Below are positions 1 through 5,488 of a DNA stretch of 5,488 nucleotides, one piece after another. The position numbers and the translations under genes are program-made. Source of the DNA: Tardiphaga sp. (GTDB lineage Bacteria > Pseudomonadota > Alphaproteobacteria > Rhizobiales > Xanthobacteraceae); assembly GCA_028290765.1 (NCBI GenBank), contig JAQGJF010000511.1:1-5488 (forward strand). The letters are read 5' to 3'. Under the pieces are notes generated by a model. It did no database searches and had not been told where the DNA came from. It was given only the letters and a program-made list of their open reading frames with translations. Numbering within the stretch: the first letter of the stretch is position 1; the number at the start of each line of letters is the position of its first letter.

Positions 1-1
1 T

Positions 2-1342
2 GGCGACTCCGGAACGCTTTGGCTGCTGGAACCGATCGAGGACAAAAACAATCTTGATAGCTGCCATGCCGCCGACCAGCTCCGGCCGCTCGCCCTCCAG
101 TGGGGCGCCAATCGGCTCTATTCGGGCCTGAGCCGGCAGCCGCGTGCCTATGCGCTGGCGACCTGTCTCAGCACGGTCTGCGACCGGCTCGACGTCGATG
201 TCGTCCGGGACTGGAATCTCGACCGGCCGGACACCTGGGGCGCTGTGGGCCACTTTGCCATCGCCAGCCGGGTCGTAAAATGTCTGTCCGACGCGGTGCC
301 GACGCTGCAAGAGCTGATGCAGAACAACGCCGGCATCGTCAGCCATGACGACGAGACCATCCTCAACGACGAATTCTCGCACATGGGAGATCTTGAAATC
401 ATCCCGATGGCCGATGTGCCGGATTTCTTCTGGAAGCACGGCAAGCAGCATCACTCGCGCGGTTCGGAAGGCCCCAACCACTTCGCCGACATGGACCAGA
501 AGCGCGACGCCGATGGCGTCGATCTTCTCACGCTCTGCGAAGACCCCGCCAACATCGACCCCAAGGTGTGGAATGATTTTTACGACAGCGTCGAGGATCT
601 GCTCGACGGCGGTCCGATATCGATGGCGCACCGCGGCCTGCTGCCGTTCCGGGTCTGGCAGATCTTCGATCAGATGGTCGAATTCGTGCGCAAGAACAAA
701 ATGCCGGAATTCGTCTGTGCCGCCGGCGTGCTGACGCATTATGTCGGCGATTCATGCCAGCCGCTGCACATCTCGTATCTGCACGACGGCGATCCGACGC
801 GTTCGAAGGTCCACACCGTTCATCACATCAAGGGCGCGAAGGCCGGAACCAGCGAAGACAAGCATATTGCGCTCGGCGCCGGTCTTCATGCCGCCTACGA
901 AGACGACATGGTCAACGCGCATCGCAAGGACATCCTCGAGGGCCTCGACAAATCCCCGCACGTGAAGGCCAGCGAACATCTTGGCTCCGGCTTCGATGCG
1001 GCCAAGGCGATGATCGACCTGATGCGCAAGACCTTCAAGGCGCTGCCACCAAAAAATATGCTCAAGACCTTTCTCGACGCCAAGAAGAACGGCGACGACA
1101 TGACCGACACGTTCTGGGACGAATATGGCGACGGCACCATCACCGCCATGCAGGATGGCACCCATCTCCTGGCCGTGCTGTGGGAAAGCGCGTGGCTGGC
1201 CGGGCAGGGCGAAAGCAAAAAGCGCGACACCTCCGCGCTAAAACCCGAGGACGCGATGGCGATCTGCGCACCGGCGGAGTTTCTGCCGTCGGTCACCATC
1301 GCGCAGATCGGCAAATTCCTCAGCAAGCCACCGCACGGGTGA
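2..1342 (+). CDS. Trypsin-like serine protease / S1-P1 nuclease-type zinc hydrolase fusion (5' end missing)
   Basis: The reading frame is open from the window edge (first whole codon at base 2) to TGA 1340-1342, giving 446 visible residues; the true start lies upstream. Visible residues 1-4 read GDSG, the catalytic-serine motif of chymotrypsin-fold proteases (Ser3). A strand-like LRPLALQWGA follows, consistent with the end of that fold; His and Asp of the triad would be off-window. From residue 79 an S1/P1 nuclease / zinc phospholipase C domain begins with WGAVGH, closely matching the mature start of P1 nuclease (WGALGH). Assignable zinc ligands are Trp79, His84, Asp138 (MADVPD), His160 (PNHFAD), His246, Asp250 and His256 (HYVGDSCQPLH), His296 and Glu300. 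Known members cleave single-stranded nucleic acids, 3'-nucleotides or phospholipids using three zinc ions. HxxxE at the last site resembles Bacillus cereus phospholipase C, whereas HxxxD is the P1 form. Substrate and cellular location cannot be told from this fragment. The zinc-domain assignment is firm, the protease assignment good but partial. Confidence 0.85.
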   Translation, partial: GDSGTLWLLEPIEDKNNLDSCHAADQLRPLALQWGANRLYSGLSRQPRAYALATCLSTVCDRLDVDVVRDWNLDRPDTWGAVGHFAIASRVVKCLSDAVPTLQELMQNNAGIVSHDDETILNDEFSHMGDLEIIPMADVPDFFWKHGKQHHSRGSEGPNHFADMDQKRDADGVDLLTLCEDPANIDPKVWNDFYDSVEDLLDGGPISMAHRGLLPFRVWQIFDQMVEFVRKNKMPEFVCAAGVLTHYVGDSCQPLHISYLHDGDPTRSKVHTVHHIKGAKAGTSEDKHIALGAGLHAAYEDDMVNAHRKDILEGLDKSPHVKASEHLGSGFDAAKAMIDLMRKTFKALPPKNMLKTFLDAKKNGDDMTDTFWDEYGDGTITAMQDGTHLLAVLWESAWLAGQGESKKRDTSALKPEDAMAICAPAEFLPSVTIAQIGKFLSKPPHG

Positions 1343-1349
1343 CGCGGGG

Positions 1350-1388
1350 CGTGTCGGGCTCCGTCCCGGCCATTCACGTCTTTCTTTC
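1350..1388 (+). terminator. Possible terminator after the protease-nuclease gene
   Basis: Eight bases after the stop codon an interrupted stem can form: CGTG (1350-1353) with CACG (1375-1378), enclosing CGGG (1355-1358) with CCCG (1365-1368). The pyrimidine run TCTTTCTTTC (1379-1388) follows. The bulge between the two stems and the mixed T/C tract make it a weak intrinsic terminator, and strength was not calculated. Confidence 0.35.
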
Positions 1389-1453
1389 GGAGGCACTTCA
1401 AGACCCGCTGTGCACCTGCCGCGACCGAAGCCGGACAGGAAACATTCGGTCGC

Positions 1454-1468
1454 CAGCTTGCCAAGCTG
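1454..1468. repeat. 15-bp palindrome CAGCTTG-C-CAAGCTG
   Basis: A perfect 7-bp inverted repeat (1454-1460 and 1462-1468) around one central base lies about 150 bp upstream of the methyltransferase start. It has the size and symmetry of a dimeric repressor site, but no cognate regulator is visible and a chance occurrence is not excluded. Confidence 0.4.
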
Positions 1469-1616
1469 AATGATTGCCGTGTGTCCGGAATCCGACGAAC
1501 GGCCAGCAGCTCAAAACGCCATTGAGCCGGCGCTCGGCTTGCACCGGAACAAATCACTCGCGCTCGAATTTACGGATGCGAGGTGGTCTGTTTCGATTGC
1601 GGGCAGGGGGACGTCC

Positions 1617-2429
1617 ATGAATCTTAAGTCAGCTATCCGACCATTGGTGCCGCCGATCCTGTACGAGGCGGCCTCTCGCCTCAAGAATTCATCAAGAGGC
1701 ACCGCGTGGCGGCCTGGCGATGCGTCCGACTCGGCGCGTCCCAATAACTTGCCGCTCAGCTACAAGCCGAGAAAGTCATTTGCTCTGGCGGCTCGAGAAG
1801 CCGGACCAGGGTATAATGATCAACGGCTGAGAAACTCGTTTCACGACAGCCCTGTTGATCTCGGACAGGGCGTCCCGGCCTTCACGGCGCCGCTGTTCGC
1901 GAGCGTCGCCGCCGCCTCGATGAGGGCTCAAGGTGCGGTGACCAAAATCGTCGATTTCGGCGGCGCATCGGGCTACCTCCGATCGTGCGTCAACACGTTC
2001 TTCGGCGACCGAATTAAATCCGATTGGACCATTGTTGAGACCGCAGATCAGGTGAATTTCGTTGGCGACCTTGGCAGAGACGATGTCAGGTATTCGGCAA
2101 CGATCGGAGCCGGCCACTACGACTTGGCGATTTTCAGCAGCAGCCTGCAATACGTCGAAGACTGGAAAACCCCACTCCGGTCAGCCGATGCCGACATGAT
2201 CTATATCGCCCGCACGCCGCTGGGCGACCACGAACAGCCCTTTCTTCAAAGTACCTTGCGAGACGGAATTGCGGTGCAATACCCCGGAAGGATCGTTGCG
2301 CGGAAGGATCTGTTCGCCGTCCTGGAGCCAACCCATAGGCTCATGTCTCTCTGGGAACTCGACGCGCATCTTTTCGAAATGGGCGTATACGACGCCCCCG
2401 CCATGCTTTGGGAACGCAGGACGTCCTGA
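1617..2429 (+). CDS. TIGR04325-family (LIC12133-type) SAM-dependent methyltransferase
   Basis: The product is 270 residues. ATG 1617 was chosen because GGGG/AGGGGG (1605-1610) sits six bases upstream and the N-terminus MNLKSAIRPLVPP resembles the usual opening of this family. A longer in-frame start at 1470 would add 49 residues that look unrelated. The SAM-binding glycine-rich loop is VDFGGASG (112-119), the acidic residue closing strand 2 is Glu141 (WTIVE), and the family-typical SSSLQYVED (174-182) and YIARTP (196-201) follow. The C-terminal QYPGRI and late LWEL are also characteristic as I recall the family. Members are generally found in O-antigen, capsule or other surface-glycan clusters and are presumed to methylate sugars, but no acceptor has been established. 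No glycosyltransferase or sugar gene accompanies it here, so it appears to be an orphan. Third codon positions seem less GC-rich than in neighbouring genes, which would fit horizontal gain. Confidence 0.8.
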   Translation: MNLKSAIRPLVPPILYEAASRLKNSSRGTAWRPGDASDSARPNNLPLSYKPRKSFALAAREAGPGYNDQRLRNSFHDSPVDLGQGVPAFTAPLFASVAAASMRAQGAVTKIVDFGGASGYLRSCVNTFFGDRIKSDWTIVETADQVNFVGDLGRDDVRYSATIGAGHYDLAIFSSSLQYVEDWKTPLRSADADMIYIARTPLGDHEQPFLQSTLRDGIAVQYPGRIVARKDLFAVLEPTHRLMSLWELDAHLFEMGVYDAPAMLWERRTS

Positions 2430-2546
2430 TCCGAAGTCAAATAAGTGTCTGATTTAGTGTGGCTCCCTTTCCTGGAGCTGGCCATCGCTGGCCTCGCGGC
2501 GGTGGCGCGAGATCGAACGATTACGCGTGTCGGTGAGGGGCATCCC

Positions 2547-2579
2547 ACCATTGAAATGGTCCATTTGATGGTCTAAATA
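2547..2579 (+). promoter_or_regulatory. Probable vapBC promoter and operator
   Basis: A perfect inverted repeat ACCATT-GA-AATGGT (2547-2560) abuts a second, CCAT-TTG-ATGG (2561-2571). ATGGTC is directly repeated at 2556-2561 and 2568-2573, 12 bp apart, close to one helical turn. A possible -35 TTGAAA (2551-2556) lies inside the first repeat, and TAAATA (2574-2579) is a weak -10 at 17-bp spacing. Antitoxins of this fold normally repress their own operon by binding such repeats over the promoter. The repeats are seen directly; the regulatory role is inferred. Confidence 0.5.
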
Positions 2580-2621
2580 TCCTAAATCGAGACGCCGACC
2601 GGTCGGGAGAAGGGCTTTGTC

Positions 2622-2879
2622 GTGAAGGTATCGGTCAGCGAAGCCAAAGGTCAGCTGACCGAATTGGTCCGGCGTGCCGAGGCAGGGGGCGAGGTCATCC
2701 TGACCCGTCACGGCCATGCCGCTGTTCGGCTGGTGCCGATCAACGCGATGCCGGATGCGAAATCCCGCAAGGCTCTGCTCGAAGCGGTTCGTGCGTCCGC
2801 AGCCGAAAAGGCGACGGCCGGTCCCTGTGCCGCGCGCAGCCAGGATTTCCTGTATGGCGATGATGGTTTGCCGGAATGA
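2622..2879 (+). CDS. vapB: VapB antitoxin, Phd/YefM family
   Basis: This 85-residue protein starts at GTG 2622, with a strong purine-rich ribosome site GGGAGAAGGG (2605-2614) seven bases upstream. Residues 1-40 have the Phd/YefM pattern: VSVSEAKGQL, ELVRRAEAGGEV, then ILTRHGHAAVRLVP. This fold dimerises to bind operator DNA. The tail (about 50-85), ending DFLYGDDGLPE, is the type that threads into a PIN toxin's active site and neutralises it. The stop overlaps the toxin start by four bases (ATGA, 2876-2879), so the pair is almost certainly cotranscribed and translationally coupled. The length is normal for the family. The family call is firm; the vapB symbol rests on the partner being a PIN toxin. 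Confidence 0.9.
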   Translation: MKVSVSEAKGQLTELVRRAEAGGEVILTRHGHAAVRLVPINAMPDAKSRKALLEAVRASAAEKATAGPCAARSQDFLYGDDGLPE

Positions 2880-3259
2880 TCGCGGTCGATACGTCGACGC
2901 TGATGGCGATCGTTCTTGGCGAACCGGACGCCGATGCCTGCATCGCGGTGCTGGAGGCCGAAACGGATCTGATGATTTCCGCTGGCACGGTGGCGGAGGC
3001 CCTGATCGTCGCCGCCCGGCGCAACGTTGCCGACGAGATGGAGCGTCTAATCGATGGGCTCGGCTTCGAGATCGTAAGTGTGACGTCGGCGTCTGCGCGG
3101 CGTATCGCTCAGGCCTATGAAAGCTGGGGCAAGGGCGTGCATCCGGCGGCGCTGAACTTCGGCGACTGCTTCGCCTATGAGGTGGCGAAGGAACATGGAT
3201 GCCGGTTGCTCTATGTCGGTGAGGATTTCAGGAAGACCGATGTGGAGAGCGTGCTCTGA
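2876..3259 (+). CDS. vapC: VapC toxin, PIN-domain ribonuclease
   Basis: A 127-residue single PIN domain of normal VapC length. The metal-binding acidic residues are all present: Asp5 (AVDTST), Glu41 (TVAEAL), Asp97 (NFGDCF) and the late Asp117 (VGEDF), followed by KTD. Family members are Mg/Mn-dependent endoribonucleases that cleave tRNA or rRNA when freed from antitoxin; which RNA this one cuts cannot be told from sequence. Its start codon overlaps the antitoxin stop and has only a weak ribosome site of its own, so translation probably depends on the upstream gene. No frameshift or missing catalytic residue is seen, so the module looks intact. A chromosomal tRNA-Asn gene lies convergently 164 bp downstream. 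Confidence 0.92.
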   Translation: MIAVDTSTLMAIVLGEPDADACIAVLEAETDLMISAGTVAEALIVAARRNVADEMERLIDGLGFEIVSVTSASARRIAQAYESWGKGVHPAALNFGDCFAYEVAKEHGCRLLYVGEDFRKTDVESVL

Positions 3260-3423
3260 GAATCTCGCCGAGACCAACCGCGAAATCGTCGGACATGTGA
3301 AACTAATGCTGTGGGACGGTGCAGGTGGCGCGGCGCTCGGCATCTGCGGGTGGATTTATTTGACGAAGTGATCGACATCGACGCCAAAAATGTCGTGAGA
3401 TTTCAGGCGGAAAAAGCGGTGTT

Positions 3424-3498
3424 TGGCTCCCCGGGCTGGATTCGAACCAGCGACCATTCGATTAACAGTCGAATGCTCTACCGCTGAGCTACCGAGGA
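3424..3498 (-). tRNA. tRNA-Asn (anticodon GTT)
   Basis: Read on the minus strand, 75 nt fold into a complete cloverleaf. The acceptor TCCTCGG pairs with CCGGGGA (one T-G wobble). The D arm is GCTC-AGCGGTA-GAGC, the anticodon arm TTCGA-CTGTTAA-TCGAA with anticodon GTT, and the T arm GCTGG-TTCGAAT-CCAGC. The discriminator is G and CCA is encoded (3424-3426). The gene decodes AAC/AAU. It is convergent with vapBC, whose genes lie on its 3' side. Confidence 0.97.
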
Positions 3499-3528
3499 AC
3501 AGGCGAAACAGGCGTTCGCGAATGGCTG

Positions 3529-3556
3529 CGTATAACAAAGCCGCCTTGGCTTGCAA
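3529..3556 (-). promoter_or_regulatory. Probable promoter of tRNA-Asn
   Basis: On the minus strand a TTGCAA -35 element (3551-3556) is followed, after 16 bp, by a TATACG -10 element (3529-3534). Transcription would begin about 25 nt before the mature tRNA 5' end at 3498, a normal leader length for RNase P processing. The elements match the sigma-70-type consensus at several positions each; no experimental support is available. Confidence 0.5.
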
Positions 3557-3765
3557 AGCGGGAAATGCGCCGGGCCATCCGGGGTCGACATACCGGGAAA
3601 ACCTTACGAAACCTGCAATTTTTCAGTGTTTTTCGCGATTAGGGGCCGTTGATCGGTGGGGCCAGAGTGGGGCAGGCCGCCGCCAAATGCCATGGACTGA
3701 TCGCGAAAGCGTCTCATTCACTGCCGAGACTGGTGGTCAACCGAGTCGATTTTCGAGGTGATTGG

Positions 3766-3960
3766 ATGCCAGGCAACCAGACGAATCTCGCAAGACCCCA
3801 TTTCACGAGGCCGGATCTATCGATCGACTGGCGCGCGATGCCCCAGGTGAGCGATGACGAGTGCCTCGTCCGGCTGGAGAAGGCGGTCCAGAATCATGAC
3901 CCCGAATCGCTGGACGAAGTGGCGTGGCTGATCGGGCGATTGGCCGTTCCGATCGAATAG
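3766..3960 (+). CDS. Small hypothetical protein, 64 residues
   Basis: I do not recognise a family. ATG 3766 is preceded by GAGG (3755-3758) at seven bases, a plausible ribosome site; an upstream in-frame ATG at 3649 would give 103 residues but lacks such a site. Codon third positions are mostly G or C from about residue 15 onward, as in a translated gene. The C-terminal half (from about SDDECLVRLEKAV to LDEVAWLIGRLAVPIE) is likely to form two amphipathic helices rich in acidic residues. There is no signal peptide or membrane segment. It is flanked by the tRNA-Asn promoter and pcm-like gene and stands alone. It is probably cytoplasmic if real. Confidence 0.55.
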   Translation: MPGNQTNLARPHFTRPDLSIDWRAMPQVSDDECLVRLEKAVQNHDPESLDEVAWLIGRLAVPIE

Positions 3961-3971
3961 GCATTTGAACA

Positions 3972-4010
3972 CCGCCTTGGGCGGCGGCGATGATGGCCGG
4001 CCGCGGTTTT
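3972..4010 (+). terminator. Weak possible terminator after the 64-residue gene
   Basis: CCGCC-TTG-GGCGG (3972-3984) forms a tight 5-bp hairpin 11 bases after the stop. Alternatively GCGGC (3981-3985) pairs with GCCGC (4000-4004) just before GGTTTT (4005-4010). The two stems exclude each other and neither is long, so termination is uncertain. Confidence 0.25.
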
Positions 4011-4147
4011 AAGCTGCGATTGGCGGGCGTGCTGCGGTGGCTGCCGCCATCACACGCCGCGATGTTGCGTTTTGGCGAACCTTGCATCAAAGATGGCGCC
4101 ATCCGGGTTGCTGCGTGCGCAGCTCCGCTTGATTGCAAGGATCGCCA

Positions 4148-4813
4148 ATGTCCGACTTTTCGACCGCCCGCCAGAAAATGGTCGATTGTCAGGTTCGCCC
4201 CAGCGATGTGACGGATTTGCGTATCATCGACGCGATGATCGCGGTGCCGCGTGAGCTGTTCGTCCCGGAAGACCGGCGCGCGCTGGCCTATCTGGATCTC
4301 GACCTGAATGTCAGCAGCGAACCCGGTGCGCCGAAGCGCTTCCTGATCAAGCCAGCGGTGCTCGCGCGGATGCTGCAGGCCGCCGACATCAAGGATACCG
4401 ACAACGTCCTGGTCGTCGGTTGCGCCAGCGGCTATTCGGTCGCCGTGGTGGCGCGAATCACTAGCCGGGTGACTGCCACCGAGAGCGAACCGTCCTTGGC
4501 GGCGATGGCCACCGAGTGCCTCGCGAAGGCCGGCGTCGTCTACCCCGTGCGCACCGCCGCAGCGGCGGAAGGCGATACCTCCGGTGCACCCTACGATGTC
4601 ATCGTCCTGGACGGCGCAACCGAAATTGTTCCCGATCGGCTCTATCGGCAGCTTCGCGATGGTGGACGCCTGGTCGGCGTTTTCGCTACCGGCCAGCCGC
4701 CCCGCGCCGAGATCGTGACGCATTCCCACGCCGACTTCGGGAACCGGACACTTTTTGACGCCACCGCGCCGGTTTTGCCCGGGCTGGAGCGGGAAGCCGC
4801 TTTCGTTTTCTAG
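4148..4813 (+). CDS. pcm: Divergent protein-L-isoaspartate O-methyltransferase-like protein
   Basis: The product is 221 residues, close to the usual PIMT length. ATG 4148 has AAGGA (4137-4141) six bases upstream. The N-terminal helix region MSDFSTARQKMVDCQVRPSDV and IAVPRELFVPE (31-41) are typical of alphaproteobacterial PIMT-like proteins. SAM-binding motif I is VLVVGCASGY (87-96), and a later strand is YDVIVLDGA (149-157), followed by LYRQLRDGGRLVGVF (165-179). Classical PIMTs repair isoaspartate in aged proteins and carry a conserved T-I-S-x-P loop at the substrate site. Here the corresponding stretch is FLIKP (65-69), so the catalytic serine position is not conserved and repair activity is doubtful. 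The tolC-family gene follows after about 195 bp in the same direction. The symbol denotes the family, not a proven activity. Confidence 0.8.
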   Translation: MSDFSTARQKMVDCQVRPSDVTDLRIIDAMIAVPRELFVPEDRRALAYLDLDLNVSSEPGAPKRFLIKPAVLARMLQAADIKDTDNVLVVGCASGYSVAVVARITSRVTATESEPSLAAMATECLAKAGVVYPVRTAAAAEGDTSGAPYDVIVLDGATEIVPDRLYRQLRDGGRLVGVFATGQPPRAEIVTHSHADFGNRTLFDATAPVLPGLEREAAFVF

Positions 4814-4850
4814 TTCCTATCAACCTGTCGTCTGCGTTCGATATCAAGAG

Positions 4851-4923
4851 TGTGGCCCGGATGCCCCACATCAGGAGTTTCCGTCGGGAAACACGGGCAG
4901 GGGTTCCGTCTCGCGTTTGCGAG
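4851..4923 (+). repeat. Three consecutive hairpins between the pcm-like and tolC genes
   Basis: Three stems are visible in order. TGTGG/CCACA spans 4851-4870 with a 10-nt loop. GTTTCC-GTCG-GGAAAC (4877-4892) is a perfect 6-bp stem with a tetraloop. CTCGC-GTTT-GCGAG (4910-4923) has five pairs and a tetraloop. None is followed by a T run, so classical intrinsic termination is unlikely; a structured leader for tolC or a Rho-influenced 3' end of pcm is possible. Confidence 0.4.
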
Positions 4924-5008
4924 TAATAAGGTGAGTAGGGACTCAATAGAGGCAATACCCGACTCCAGGGCGCTGGAGCGGGCGAACGACATGGATGGAT
5001 TACCTGGG

Positions 5009-5488
5009 ATGGGTGGCGTGAAAGTCGTTACCGGAGCTGCGGCTGCGGTCCTTCTACTGGCGTTTATCGGGACAACGCCTGTCCTCGCCGACACGATTGA
5101 GGCGGCGCTGGTCCGTGCCTATCAGAACAATCCGCAGCTCAACGCGCAGCGCGCCTCGGTGCGGGCCACCGACGAGGGGGTGCCGCAGGCATTGTCGGGT
5201 TATCGCCCCAAGGTCGCGGTCACCGCGAGCGGCGGCTATCAATACAGCGACGTGATTTCCGGCTCCGGTGGGGCGGGCAACTCGGTGCATCTCCACGGTG
5301 TGCAGGTCCCGCGCGCCGTCGGTGCGACCATTACCCAGACGCTGTTCAACGGCCAGCAAACCGCCAACCGAACCCGGGCGGCGGAAGGCCAGGTCTCGGG
5401 CGCGCGTGAAGGCCTGCGCGTCCTGGAACAGACGGTTCTGCTGTCGGCCGCCACGATTTACATGGATTATTTGCGCGATTCGGCGATC
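5009..5488 (+). CDS. tolC: TolC-family outer-membrane efflux/secretion protein (3' end missing)
   Basis: 160 codons are visible before the right edge; the full family length is roughly 430-500 residues. The chosen start ATG 5009 gives a signal peptide: short n-region with Lys5, hydrophobic AAAAVLLLAFIG, and cleavage likely after PVLA at residue 27, just before DTIEAAL. ATG 4991, with GGAG 12 bases upstream, is a possible alternative that adds six residues. The mature start follows the family closely: AYQNNPQLNAQRASVRATDE and LSGYRPKV form the first coiled-coil hairpin, and VGATITQTLFNG with the later TVLLSAATIYMDYLRD continue the repeat. Such proteins trimerise into an outer-membrane channel with a periplasmic helical tunnel and serve RND/ABC efflux pumps or type I secretion. 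No inner-membrane partner is visible here. Confidence 0.93.
   Translation, partial: MGGVKVVTGAAAAVLLLAFIGTTPVLADTIEAALVRAYQNNPQLNAQRASVRATDEGVPQALSGYRPKVAVTASGGYQYSDVISGSGGAGNSVHLHGVQVPRAVGATITQTLFNGQQTANRTRAAEGQVSGAREGLRVLEQTVLLSAATIYMDYLRDSAI

Noticed and set aside
754..1473. Plus-strand 239-codon frame inside the nuclease domain
   Set aside because: It is a +2 shadow of the real frame, very rich in Arg and with no domain pattern.
895..1557. Minus-strand open frame of 220 codons over the end of the protease-nuclease gene
   Set aside because: It overlaps the zinc-ligand domain in antisense and has low-complexity, Arg/Ser/Ala-rich composition typical of shadow frames.
1470..1616. Upstream extension of the methyltransferase to ATG 1470 (49 extra residues)
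   Set aside because: The extension does not resemble the family N-terminus and has no good ribosome site, whereas ATG 1617 has one.
2462..2478. GCTCC/GGAGC stem after the methyltransferase as a terminator
   Set aside because: Only five base pairs around a 7-nt loop and no T run follows.
3356..3556. Minus-strand open frame containing GSSAVEHSTVNRMVAGSNPARGA-type sequence
   Set aside because: It is the sense-strand translation of the tRNA-Asn gene, frequently misannotated as a protein.
3423..3761. Plus-strand open frame beginning MAPRAGFEPATIRL
   Set aside because: Its opening is the antisense translation of tRNA-Asn, a well-known false-gene pattern.
3803..4729. Long minus-strand open frame (308 codons) opposite the 64-residue gene and pcm
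   Set aside because: It is antisense to the PIMT-like gene, whose motifs and ribosome site are clear; long antisense frames are expected in high-GC DNA and its translation shows no recognisable domain.

Overview
The window looks like chromosomal DNA from a high-GC alphaproteobacterium, most likely of the Bradyrhizobium/Rhodopseudomonas/Afipia group. The grounds are strongly GC-rich third codon positions, GTG use as a start, and a pcm-like gene directly upstream of a TolC-family outer-membrane factor. The taxonomic call is inference; no database was searched.

Left part (1-1342): the 3' end of a large gene cut by the window edge. It encodes the end of a chymotrypsin-fold serine protease (GDSG motif at the very edge) fused directly to a complete S1/P1 nuclease / zinc phospholipase C-type domain in which all nine expected zinc-ligand positions can be assigned. 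The metal-site tryptophan, which is the free N-terminus in the known enzymes, is internal here and lies just after the protease domain. This is the most interesting object in the window. A 274-bp gap follows, with a hairpin that may be a terminator and a near-perfect 15-bp palindrome. Next is an orphan TIGR04325-type SAM methyltransferase (1617-2429), a family usually found among surface-polysaccharide genes.

Middle (2430-3498): a VapB (Phd/YefM-fold) / VapC (PIN) toxin-antitoxin operon with a start-stop overlap. It is preceded by overlapping inverted and direct repeats suited to autoregulation. On the minus strand lies tRNA-Asn(GTT) with an encoded CCA and a recognisable promoter. The methyltransferase and toxin-antitoxin genes lie on the 3' side of the tRNA, as cargo often does, but no integrase or duplicated tRNA end is visible.

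Right part (3499-5488): a 267-bp gap with nothing clear beyond the tRNA promoter; a small 64-residue hypothetical gene (3766-3960); a divergent protein-L-isoaspartate methyltransferase-like gene (4148-4813); and the signal peptide and first part of a TolC-family outer-membrane efflux/secretion protein running off the right edge. Three consecutive hairpins occupy the pcm-tolC gap. This part looks like conserved backbone, while 1-3260 looks more accessory.
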